Of a stretch of 64,000 nucleotides of DNA, positions 34,941-44,400 are shown in pieces (the stretch's first letter is position 1; each line of letters starts with the position of its first letter). A program made the translations under genes and the position numbers. The DNA lies in NCBI GenBank assembly GCA_026182355.1, contig JAPFBL010000104.1, forward strand, positions 1,605,501 through 1,669,500, in the 5' to 3' direction. Under the pieces are notes generated by a model, which worked only from the letters and a program-made list of their open reading frames with translations, was not told the DNA's origin and searched no databases. This stretch comes from Hermatobates lingyangjiaoensis (lineage: Eukaryota > Arthropoda > Insecta > Hemiptera > Hermatobatidae).

Positions 34941-35321
34941 ATTTTTTTATTTTTTTATTTTTTTTTTTTATTTTGATTATTTTATTTTATTTTTTATTTA
35001 TTTAATTTAATTTTTTATTATTTTTTTTAATTGTTTATTGCTTCATTTACTATTCTTCTCCTTCTGTTATTTTTATTTGCTTTTATTTGTTCTTTTTAGT
35101 TATTTTTCTCTCTGTAGTTAGTAGCTTACCTAGGACGGCCGACAGAGTGCGTGCGTGTTCGTTTGCATTCGGTCTACCTCTCAGTTAGCTTCAGCTACTC
35201 AAAGGGACTACTTCTACCCGATGACGACGACTGTCGAAATATCGTTGTGAGTCTTTTGTGTGTATCTTTATTTGTTTTTTCTCTTTCATGTGTTAACTAT
35301 ATATATATATATATATATATA

Positions 35322-35634
35322 TGTAATTCTGTAATTGGTTATTCTTCAATAAACTGGACATTTATTCGATTGCTAAAATAATAGTTTTTATTAGATTCTT
35401 ACAAGTATAAATAATCACAAAAAACAATGTATTACAATGAAAACTTAAGAAATAATGCGGTCTCTAAACTTACCTAAAATAATAGAATTGAATAAAAGTC
35501 CTTTCTTTACTTTTGGAAACAATCATAAATCATAACTTCAGACATAATGAAACCTGCCGTCACACAGTATAAAATCAATAAAAATAAACAACACTAAATA
35601 AACTAAATAAACAAAACATAAATTCTAATTTACA
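35322..35634 (-). repeat. 3' LTR of the retrotransposon
   Basis: 313 bp. Differs from the other LTR at one position seen by eye (G against T at 35337, in CTGTAATTGGTTATTC). The pol stop codon lies inside it (35627-35625). Confidence 0.93.
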
Positions 35635-38600
35635 CCTTCGCTGGTGGATGACTCTTTTTCCCAGGTGGAAAAAGAGTAAGGGATCAACTTACAGCTGTGG
35701 AAGAAGTTAGTTTCTTTTCGCTTCTTGTGACACTCTACTTCATATATTGATGGTGAAATTCTTCTTTTAACAACAAATGGTCCTCTTCTTATTTCATCCA
35801 ATTTATTTCTATTTAATTTGTTACCATTTGATACAAAAACTAGATCTCCCTCTTCAAATTTACATTTTTTTCTATTTTTATCAATTATTTTTTTGTTTTT
35901 CTCGAAGCTTTTTCGAGAATTTTCGAATGCTTCTAACCTATCTTTTTCCAAATTAGATTTAGTCTGTAATGAAGTAGGTACAATTTCTGATTTTTCACCA
36001 TACAGGAGATAAGCCGGTGAGAATTTTGTTGAGCTGTGGAGTGTATTATTATATTCTTTAACACAAGACTCAGCAACACTTGTCCATCTTCTGTTGTTTG
36101 CATCACTGTTCAATTTGCATCGAATTCTATTTACCAAAGTCTGATTTAAGCGTTCGTTTAATCCATTAGATTGTGGATTATCTACAGATGTAAAAATTAA
36201 TTCAATTTTTTTTATGCTTAAATATTTTTTAAATTTAGCTGAGTCAAATGCTCCGTATTGATCTACCAGTAATATTTTTATATTGTTATTTTGTGATAGT
36301 GGACCAATGAGTTTGATGAAATCATCTGCTGACTGCCTGGTCGATGTAAGTATCCACGCGTACCGAGTAAAGTGGTCAACTAATAAATGCATATATTTTT
36401 TTACCGATCCTTTATTTCCAAATCCACCGACTGTATCAATAGACATAATATGAAAAGGATATTCCGCTGGACCCAGTCTTGATAACAAGCCGATAGGTTT
36501 ACCAGTTCTTGATTTATTTTTAATACATATATCACATGCTTTACAGAACTGCTTTATAAGTTTATCCATGTTTTTAAAATAGTAAAAAGGTCTCAATTTT
36601 TCAGCAATTTGACTAGTTCCAATATGGCCGTAAAACTGATGCATTTTCGTAATCAAATATAGTCCGAATTCTTCTGACACATATATTCTTTTTCTATTCT
36701 TAAAAACTTTATAACTGATATTGCCATCTTTTATAACATTTTTTGATTTAATGATGTCGTCTTTAATCCTAGTTTGTTCTCTTATTATTTCTTCCAATGT
36801 GATCATATTATTTATTTTTATGTAATCATCCTCATTTTCGAGACTATCTAGAACTGGATTTCTTGATAGGGAGTCTGCTTCTATATTATTCTTACCCTCT
36901 TTAAAAATCACTTTAAAATCATACTGTGACAGGTATAGCATCAAGTCCCCTAAGGCTTCATCAGTTCTCGCTTTAGATTTTAAATTTATTAGGGGTTTAT
37001 GATCCGATGTTACTGTAAATGATTTTCCGATCAAATAATGTTGCCAATACTTAATTGCTTCTTTTATCGCTAAACATTCCAAATATATGATTTCCTTTTT
37101 TTTTTGTCCCGGTGTCAATTTTTTTGAAAAATATGCTATCGGATGTAAAACTCCATCTATTTGCAGTTGTTTTAAAACTGCTCCGAGGCCTAAACGGCTG
37201 GCATCCACTTCAATAACTACAGCTTTTTTTGGATCATAAATGGCTAAAATAGGAGGCGAACATAAATATCTTTTAATCTCAAGAAAACAATTTTCACACT
37301 CAAGATTCCATTTGAATTTTTCGTTTTTCTTTAATAAATTATGTAATGGATTTAATCGTTGTGTACAATGGTCTATAAATTTATGGTAAAAATTAATCTT
37401 TCCTAATAGTTGACGAACCATTTTCCTTGTTGTCGGTTGAGGAAATTCTTTAATTGCTTTAAGATTATCCTTGATCGGATACACTTTCCCATCCTCAATT
37501 ATGTGGCCTAAATATTTCACTGAACGTGTGCCGAAAGCGCATTTTGTCAATTTTAATTTAATTCCTTCCTTCTTAACTGCTTCAAATACCTGTTTGATAT
37601 GTTTTAGATGTTCCTCAAATGACCTTGAAAATATTAGAATATCGTCCACATAGTTAACACAAAATGTTTCCAAATTATATTTTCTTAATATCCCTGCTAA
37701 TAGCCGTTGGAAAATAGCCGGCGAGTTCTTAAATCCAAATGGAAGGACCTTCCATTGCCAATGGCCTTTTTGTGTTATGAAGGCACTTTTTTTCCGATCT
37801 TTGAATCTAATCGGTACTGACCAAAAGGCTGAATTGATGTCTAAAGCAGTGAACCAACTGCACTCACCGACATTCACCACCAGATCTTCTATTCTTGGAA
37901 AGGGGTATGGCTCAGGTATTACTATCCGATTTAACTCTCTATAGTCAATACATAAACGTGTTTTCTTTCCCTCTTCCTTTTTATAAACTAGTGTTACTGG
38001 GGAAGCAAATGGCGAACTTGATTCTTCAATTAAGTCATTCTCCAACAACCTTGAAATTTGCCTGTTTATTTCCTCCTGATCTGGAAAAGAGCATCTGTAG
38101 GGTTTTTTTGAAATATATTTGTCTTCTTTTAATTTAATTTGAGCCTCACCAGAGCCTATTCTGCCTACATCAAATTTATTTGTGGCGAAGTTTAGTTTGT
38201 ATTCATTTATAAGCCTACTTATTTTCTCTTTTTTATCATTTTCTAAATGCTCTAAATTCATATTAAATAAGTCGGTCTCATGAGGTGTTCCAAATTTATT
38301 TTCTTTTAAATTATTCTTTAATTTTCTTATATTTTTCGTTTTATCCATTATAAAATTATTATCTTCTTGTATTTCATCGTCAATATTATTTAAATCAATA
38401 ATATTATCATTAATTTTCTGTTTTATTGTAAGGTTTTCATCTTGTAAAAGTTTAAATTTCTTTATTGCATCTAAACCCAATAGCAAATCATAATTAAAAT
38501 TATTATTTTTAATTACGATTAGTTCTATTGTATCCTCTATAATACCTATTTTTAAATTAACATTAGCCCGGCTTCCACAAAAATTCACACCACTAATTGT

Positions 38601-38780
38601 CTTTAGGATAGTTTTCTCAGTTTTTAATTTTGATTTTAAAGAATCTACCAGTTTCTTATTAATTAATGAGCAGGTGGATCCATTATCGTAGACAGCCTTA
38701 ATAATTTTATTTTTGTCAACAATTACTTTAATTTTTATTAAAGAGCAAGGTGTGAATTTTGCCGGGTTCTTTAGTTTTTT
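35625..38780 (-). CDS. pol: Pol polyprotein (protease, RT, RNase H, integrase), by -1 frameshift
   Basis: About 1051 codons from the slippery site; the first Met of the frame is at 38588 and residue numbers here count from it. The protease core lies before it, with AVYDNGSTCSLI where families normally have D-S/T-G. RT about 160-365, with FTALD (D250) and the YVDD box (313-316). RNase H has D462, E504, D529 and D572. Integrase: zinc-binding H650 and H655 with CKACDIC (682-688), catalytic D718, D776 and E812 (D-D-35-E), and a basic C-terminal region. The frame has no internal stop. It ends EGVN-stop inside the 3' LTR, which leaves little room for a separate polypurine tract. All catalytic residues except the unusual protease N are present, so the element may be active. 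Confidence 0.92.
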   Translation of the reverse strand, partial: KKLKNPAKFTPCSLIKIKVIVDKNKIIKAVYDNGSTCSLINKKLVDSLKSKLKTEKTILKTISGVNFCGSRANVNLKIGIIEDTIELIVIKNNNFNYDLLLGLDAIKKFKLLQDENLTIKQKINDNIIDLNNIDDEIQEDNNFIMDKTKNIRKLKNNLKENKFGTPHETDLFNMNLEHLENDKKEKISRLINEYKLNFATNKFDVGRIGSGEAQIKLKEDKYISKKPYRCSFPDQEEINRQISRLLENDLIEESSSPFASPVTLVYKKEEGKKTRLCIDYRELNRIVIPEPYPFPRIEDLVVNVGECSWFTALDINSAFWSVPIRFKDRKKSAFITQKGHWQWKVLPFGFKNSPAIFQRLLAGILRKYNLETFCVNYVDDILIFSRSFEEHLKHIKQVFEAVKKEGIKLKLTKCAFGTRSVKYLGHIIEDGKVYPIKDNLKAIKEFPQPTTRKMVRQLLGKINFYHKFIDHCTQRLNPLHNLLKKNEKFKWNLECENCFLEIKRYLCSPPILAIYDPKKAVVIEVDASRLGLGAVLKQLQIDGVLHPIAYFSKKLTPGQKKKEIIYLECLAIKEAIKYWQHYLIGKSFTVTSDHKPLINLKSKARTDEALGDLMLYLSQYDFKVIFKEGKNNIEADSLSRNPVLDSLENEDDYIKINNMITLEEIIREQTRIKDDIIKSKNVIKDGNISYKVFKNRKRIYVSEEFGLYLITKMHQFYGHIGTSQIAEKLRPFYYFKNMDKLIKQFCKACDICIKNKSRTGKPIGLLSRLGPAEYPFHIMSIDTVGGFGNKGSVKKYMHLLVDHFTRYAWILTSTRQSADDFIKLIGPLSQNNNIKILLVDQYGAFDSAKFKKYLSIKKIELIFTSVDNPQSNGLNERLNQTLVNRIRCKLNSDANNRRWTSVAESCVKEYNNTLHSSTKFSPAYLLYGEKSEIVPTSLQTKSNLEKDRLEAFENSRKSFEKNKKIIDKNRKKCKFEEGDLVFVSNGNKLNRNKLDEIRRGPFVVKRRISPSIYEVECHKKRKETNFFHSCKLIPYSFSTWEKESSTSEGVN

Positions 38781-39904
38781 TCATACTCAATATCTTGATC
38801 TGTCAAATCAGTCAAATTAATTTGTTTTACATTTTTTGAAATTCCTCTATTTCTGCACACCTGGCTTGGATGAAAACGATTTTCGTAGCCTAATGACTCG
38901 CATATTGGACATGGTTTCTTTTCTATCTTAGATGTTTTTTTATCAGTATAAGTTGTATATTTAACGCCACAATTTTTTTCTTCTAATCTTTTTCTTATTA
39001 TATGTGAGTCATTAATTTTTTTTATCTCCCTGATAAGATTCTCCATGGTATCAATTTTTTCTCTTTCGAGTTTATCTTGTATATTTAAAGGTAAACCATA
39101 CACTATTTGATAAATTCTAAATAATTCTGGTATGTTGTTATCTGCCTCAAGCAACAAACGTTCTTTCTTAAGAACAAAATCAATCAATGATCCAAACATA
39201 TATCTATAATTAAAGGCAGCACAAATACTTAACCAAGTTTTTCTTCCGTATATTAATAAAAATGATTTTTTCCACGAATCCCAATCTGACAATGGTATTT
39301 TAATTAAATTAGAACTGTACCAATCCTTCACACTACCATCTACAAATAATTTTAAGGCTTCTACCTTCGAAGTGCCTTCACTTATATTAAATCGAGAGCA
39401 TTCTTTTTCAAATGACTCGATCCATGTTGATGCATCTTGTTTTCCGTTAAATTTGTACAGTAGAAATTTGTGTTCTACTTCACTTAGACTAAGCTCATTA
39501 TTAGAGGAGACACGATTCTCTAATTCTTCAATGCGTTTGAGTAAAAAAATTTCGTTAGCACTTTTATTTCTTTTTAATTCAGCACCGATGTGTGCTTCTT
39601 CGTCCACAGTTTTTTCCTCTAAGTAATAATCACCGATACAAAAATTTTCATCCTCATCTAAATATTTTTCTTGTAACTCCGCCTTTAATGTAACGGTAAC
39701 TTTTCTGTAACCACCTATTTTAGAAATAGATTTAATGGTGCTTGCAATTGTTTTTAGTGTAAGCAATTCCGTGTGTAAATTTAAATCTTTCAATTCATCG
39801 GGGATGCCGAACCAAGCCGTTCTATTTATAGATAAGGCAGCGAGTTCATACTTATCTTCTCCTATCTTGGTTATATGAACATGCAATTTCTTCTGTGAAG
39901 TCAT
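38771..39904 (-). CDS. gag: Gag polyprotein of the LTR retrotransposon
   Basis: 377 codons, starting MTSQKKLHVHITKIG at 39904, about 34 nt after the 5' LTR, and ending IEYEKN-stop. Residues about 110-138 look like a coiled coil. Residues about 145-290 resemble the retrotransposon gag capsid domain (DASTWIESFEKECSRFN, KLFVDGSVKDWY). One zinc knuckle variant near the end has C332, C335, H345 and C350 (CX2CX9HX4C, longer than the usual CX2CX4HX4C). The protein should assemble particles and bind the element RNA. The last codons before the stop form the slippery site that gives access to pol. No lesion seen. Confidence 0.88.
   Translation of the reverse strand: MTSQKKLHVHITKIGEDKYELAALSINRTAWFGIPDELKDLNLHTELLTLKTIASTIKSISKIGGYRKVTVTLKAELQEKYLDEDENFCIGDYYLEEKTVDEEAHIGAELKRNKSANEIFLLKRIEELENRVSSNNELSLSEVEHKFLLYKFNGKQDASTWIESFEKECSRFNISEGTSKVEALKLFVDGSVKDWYSSNLIKIPLSDWDSWKKSFLLIYGRKTWLSICAAFNYRYMFGSLIDFVLKKERLLLEADNNIPELFRIYQIVYGLPLNIQDKLEREKIDTMENLIREIKKINDSHIIRKRLEEKNCGVKYTTYTDKKTSKIEKKPCPICESLGYENRFHPSQVCRNRGISKNVKQINLTDLTDQDIEYEKN
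38774..38780 (-). promoter_or_regulatory. -1 ribosomal frameshift site A AAA AAC
   Basis: In the gag frame the sequence is GAA AAA AAC TAA. The heptamer A AAA AAC fits X XXY YYZ, sits directly before the gag stop, and slipping back one base enters the pol frame (AAA AAA CTA AAG), which then stays open to 35625. Confidence 0.85.
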
Positions 39905-39923
39905 TATTCCTTCTTCCTGTTTA

Positions 39924-39937
39924 ACTTTTATTCAATT
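39924..39937 (-). promoter_or_regulatory. Putative self-primer binding site
   Basis: The 14 nt directly following the 5' LTR on the element strand read AATTGAATAAAAGT. No TGG start, so a tRNA 3'-CCA end cannot pair in the usual way. The same 14 nt are exactly complementary to a segment of the 5' LTR transcript (40115-40102). Tf1 and sushi-type Ty3/gypsy elements prime from their own folded RNA in this way. Confidence 0.65.
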
Positions 39938-40250
39938 TGTAATTCTGTAATTTGTTATTCTTCAATAAACTGGACATTTATTCGATTGCTAAAATAATAG
40001 TTTTTATTAGATTCTTACAAGTATAAATAATCACAAAAAACAATGTATTACAATGAAAACTTAAGAAATAATGCGGTCTCTAAACTTACCTAAAATAATA
40101 GAATTGAATAAAAGTCCTTTCTTTACTTTTGGAAACAATCATAAATCATAACTTCAGACATAATGAAACCTGCCGTCACACAGTATAAAATCAATAAAAA
40201 TAAACAACACTAAATAAACTAAATAAACAAAACATAAATTCTAATTTACA
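39938..40250 (-). repeat. 5' LTR of the retrotransposon
   Basis: 313 bp, transcribed on the minus strand from about 40250 towards 39938. Contains a TATA-like TTTTATACTG upstream of CAGGTTTCATTATG. Contains ACTTTTATTCAATT (40115-40102, minus strand), complementary to the first 14 bases after the LTR. Confidence 0.92.
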
Positions 40251-40519
40251 TATATATACTTTTTTCGTTGGAAATACGATCCAAAACGGACAAATATAGT
40301 TCAATATAAACAAAGAAACATAGAGAAATCAAAAGAACACACTTACAGTCTCTAATTTTCGGTTGAACCGTCTTCAGGAGAGTCTCCAACCGTCTCTGAA
40401 CCAGTGCGCTTGGTTTCCCTCTCTTATCTCTCCTGAAGACGGTTCAAACCGAAAATTAGAGACTGTAAGTGTGTTCTTTTGATTTCTCTATGTTTCTTTG
40501 TTTATATTGAACTATATAT
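40251..40519. mobile_element. PLE family G, head-to-head palindrome
   Basis: Arms about 40293-40383 and 40428-40518, nearly identical, with a 44-bp centre. The right arm carries CTGAAGACGGTTCAAACCGA and AAATTAGAGACTG (40433-40463); the left arm has the mirror copy, with one base missing in the hairpin loop region. Ends at (TA)n on both sides. 40261-40292 (TTTTTCGTTGGAAATACGAT) is the family's outer end, also present at 55060-55088. Confidence 0.85.
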
Positions 40520-41115
40520 ATATATAGAAAACCTACCAATGTACTTACATATGTTCACTTTTATTCCACCCATCCTAAAAATGTTAAGATTTATGTTTTT
40601 AGAAATATGTTTTGAGGGCGTTAAGAGTGTGCTCCCCTGAATTCCTTAATGATGAGATTAACAACATTAGGTCAATTATCCTATCATTAAAAGTCGATGT
40701 TGTTATGAAATATTATCGAATCCTCTCTAACTAAGTTTAATAGATCAAATATTATAAACATGAGTAACGGGTTCTTCAACCTTGATATTTTCGTAAAGGG
40801 GCAATAGCCTCTTCAAGCGGGCTGACAGCTAGCCGATAGTCTTTTACACTTTCTTACTGTACTCCTTTGTTTCCCTAAAGATCTCTCTCTGAACGTTTGT
40901 CCTTTCCTGCACTTTTAGCATTTTAAAATACCACTCTTTGCTGCCGCTCTTCTCAATCCTTCACCAGATGTTTTCTGAATCTAGTGTTTCAGTTGGGTTT
41001 TTGATTCTGACGAAGACCGCTTGTTAAGGTTGAAAGACCTTAGTCTTTTTTTTTCACTTCATATTGTGGTTTGATCATTTATTGTTATTCCACGTTTTTA
41101 AGTGAAATTTTTTAT
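40520..41115 (+). mobile_element. PLE family D terminal unit
   Basis: Terminal motif CTGACGAAGACCGCTTGTTA and AGGTTGAAAGACCTTAGTC at 41007-41045, then CATATTGTGGTTTGATCATT and the end at TATATATAC (41113). 40520-41000 upstream is of mixed composition and probably belongs to the same element (3' region); a block at 40795-40980 is moderately GC-rich, but no protein could be read. Confidence 0.65.
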
Positions 41116-41148
41116 ATATATACATTAACGTCCAGGAGTAAGAAATTA

Positions 41149-41400
41149 TAAAAAAAAAAGACTAAGAACCTTCAACCATAACAAGCAGCTTTCTTCAGAG
41201 TCGAAGAACAACGGGCAAATTTCAACTGATACGAGAATTCACGTTTCAATATTTCGACTGTTATGGCGATCTTCCGCTGGAGATGAAGTTCATTGACGGA
41301 TGATCGACAGTCAACTGAAGAACTGAAAAACTCTCTAGTAGAGGGATGTGTTTCTCGTTTATTCGTTAGCAAAAAATTTGTGGTTCTAACAACTTATACC
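41149..41400 (-). mobile_element. PLE family D end joined to another PLE end (family L)
   Basis: On the minus strand, CTCTGAAGAAAGCTGCTTGT and TATGGTTGAAGGTTCTTAGTC (41200-41155) is a degenerate family D motif, facing the unit at 41007-41115. Next to it 41275-41235 reads GATCGCCATAACAGTCGAAA and TATTGAAACG, a different motif also found in plus orientation at 52872-52900 (GACCACCATAGCAGTCAAAA, TATTGAAATATG). Confidence 0.55.
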
Positions 41401-44400
41401 AGTAAATTTTCATTGATATGTGTCAAATACACTGATATGTTTTGGTAAACACCCGCCTATCCAAGCAACAGAGGGACTAAATAACAATGCTTTCAGTGAA
41501 AATCATAATAGACAAATCCATCAATATTTCAACATAAACTTTTTTTTTAATTCCTGCTGTATTTTACTAAAAGAACAGTTAAAAAGAAATTTAAGAAAAA
41601 TAATAGCTTCAATGTTAAACAAGTAAAGTCTCTTTGAGGAAACATTGAGAACTAACATTGAGAAAAGCATAGAAGTAAATTGTTTTATTGTAGAGCAAGA
41701 GGAATCTTTAATGAAATAACAATTGAAAAAACAAATAAGATCTGATGCTCACGTCATGTAATTGGGTTATATTTCTTGAAATCTAGAGAGAACTGACTCT
41801 GAGGTATCAGATTTTTGAAAGTTGTAAAAACATATAAACTTTTACTCTAAATTGCTTTTAAAAGTGTATTTTTAGTAACATGAATATATCTAGGTCAAAC
41901 ATACTAAGCAGTCAAAAAATGGTTAGAATGTTCCTTAAATAAGAAGTTATTATTATTATTTACTGTTTAATCAGCATATTTTAGTTTAAAAAATGTTTTA
42001 CAGTTATGATATTTCTATTACTAGTACAAACCCTTTATGGTCTAAAAATATACTAAAAGTGAAAACCATATGTCTGAACTCTACTTTAAAGTAAATGAGC
42101 TAAATATTATCATATCTAATAAAATAACCAAAGTGACTGGTTGAATATCTAAGTAAAAAAAAAAATTCAATTATGTAGTGGTGTTAATTTTAAAATTAAG
42201 GTAAGGTAGAAGAAAAATAATGTGAATGTAATTTTCAATTTAATAAAGAACAAGTAAATATAAGATAATGATGAAAAAATGAAAGCGAGAAGTTGAAGAA
42301 AATTGTTGGTATTAGATAGTAAGAAAAAAGAAATGGTAGAAGGAAGGAAAGAAGAATCATTGTCGGTAAAAAGAAAGAGTGGTGGAGAGATGGAGAGAGA
42401 ACGTCGATATTAAGGGAATATAAAGGGACAAGGCCCTAATGTGTGGCAACAGGGTTGCTTTGCCACCGCTTTTTACAAGCCTATGTAAGAGTGGCAAAGA
42501 AAAAAAAACACAATTTTTCTAATCCTACAATGCAGACGCAATATCGAGTTAAAATAAAAAAAAAAAATTCAATATTCAACAGATGAACGTCAGTTGATAC
42601 TAGTTAAATATCTTAGTAGTCCATGCCTCATTACTTCATTTGTGTCTGCCAATAGCTCTTGAACACCTCACAAACTTGCTTCACGTCTTCTCTTGAATAT
42701 CATAATCACAGTCCTTAGTAATCTACTTTGAAACTAGTTTAAAACATTGAAAATTATAAGACATGAAACATTATTTGTTATATTATGCTGACATACAATT
42801 TACTTTTCATTCATTCAGAACACGATGAAAGTTAGATTGCGAATTATAGAATCGCAATTTTGAATCATGCATTAAAATACAAGTATAATAATTTAATTGA
42901 TGAAATATTTAATCTATTAATTTAATTAATTAATAATATTTTTTTTGTTTTGCAGGCTAATATAAAATAGTGTTCATGACTTGTGAAGTATGACTTTTCT
43001 TATAGTTACAACCCTATGGGTCAAATATTTAATTGCGTCATATTATTTTTTCCTTTAGCAAACTATTAAAAGATGAGGTTCAAGGCTGGTGTTATCATAA
43101 ACTACTATGATATTGACAATTGTCTAGGTCAAATATTCATTTAATACTGGATTAGCATGCCAGTATTAAGATCTAATAAGAACGTACACATACTTTTTTC
43201 CAAGTATTTTATGAAATATGTTGTTTGTACTCCATAGAGAATTAAATTCTTAGGCTTAGAAAATTATTATTTGCCATCACTGATTATCAATATTTGAAGA
43301 ATCATTATATTATACATTAAAAAAAATAATTTTAGTTTTTTCGACAATATTCACATTATTTTTTTTTTAAAATGTGTTATTTGCTTATTTATTTAATTTG
43401 TCAGAAGTATTATATTATTAAAATAAAATATTTAATTAATCTATACATTTTTAATAAGTATCATTTGAATGAATCCTTATAATCTACTACATTTGAAACT
43501 ATGGTATGCTTATGTCTTACCATTTCAGGTAAGACTCCATGAACTTCAGGAGTTAGCATTTTCATTTATTTGCATTTCGGGATAACTCCAAGATTTCTTA
43601 CATGAAGGAGTACCCTTAATATCAAAACCCTCAAGTCAATAAAATATATTGAAAAAATCTATTAATTATGGCTTTTCTCACTCTCCATTTCCTTAAAAAA
43701 AAGAAAAAACAAAAAAATAGTTTTCAACTTTTCAACTCAACTATTACATTTGAATATCAACGAAATCCATGTTAAATACCTTCAATTTTAGTTAACCTTT
43801 GATGTCCACGCGTCCAAAGTTGCGATTATTCTGTGCTTATACGCTTTAAATTGATTTAATTTCTCTAGCAATAATTCTGTTTTAGAGAGGAGTAGCATAA
43901 TAGGTTATTTCTTGGCAAAGATGATTACAAACTGAAATCTTGGTTGTGGTCTTTGGTTTTTCATGTGAGAGATCATAAACAAGCCTTCTATTCAAGAGAG
44001 CATAGTGCTTCTGATCTGTAGCATGTTTGATGTCAGGTAATTGTTAAAGATAACTATTCTGAAATATGGGTAAGGCTAAATGTAAGATTTCTTATGGAGA
44101 ATGAGCCCAGTAAGACAGCTCTTCCTTTGCTAAAATGGGTGATCAATAAAAAAATGACCAGCACTTTCGCTCTTGAGCAGCACGTAGGGTGAAATCCTGT
44201 AACTGTAGTTGGTGGAAAGAAGCAATACTTCTCAAGCAATGATCAATAAAACAATGTTTTTTGGCCACTAAATTATTGAAATATGTAAGTTCAATCGCAT
44301 TGAATATATCACAGAAAAATAGATTATCAATTTGACAAGATGACTGATCAAAGAGTAATAAATGTTACTTGGGTGTAACTTATTCAAGCTTGTTGTGTTA

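Larger units (their letters stand above)
34169..35299. mobile_element. PLE family E', 1.13-kb head-to-head palindrome
   Basis: Arms 34169-34724 and 34727-35299 are nearly identical inverted copies; the few differences include a 9-bp duplication (CAAAAAACG) near the centre and one extra C at 35219. Reading outward from the centre, each arm holds an endonuclease C-terminal fragment, an AT-rich 3' region, a GC-rich block with CGGCCGACAGAGTGCGTGCG, the terminal motif CGATGACGACGACTGTCGAAA and an end at (TA)n. The terminal motif is at 34249-34228 (minus) and 35218-35239 (plus). The near identity of the arms implies a recent origin or gene conversion. Confidence 0.88.
35322..40250 (-). mobile_element. 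Ty3/gypsy-type LTR retrotransposon, apparently intact
   Basis: 4929 bp. LTRs 35322-35634 and 39938-40250, both 313 bp and both TGT...ACA. Gag and pol are open over their full length, with no env frame. The flanks are TATATA on both sides, so a 4-bp TATA duplication fits but cannot be proven within the (TA)n target. The element split the (TA)n tract lying between the family E' palindrome (ends 35299) and the family G palindrome (starts about 40293). Domain order protease-RT-RNaseH-integrase places it in the Ty3/gypsy (Metaviridae) group. It lies in the antiporter intron, in the same direction as the gene. Confidence 0.93.

Noticed and set aside
35322..40250. Possibility of an endogenous retrovirus with env
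   Set aside because: There is no frame after integrase; pol runs straight into the LTR. It is a plain LTR retrotransposon.
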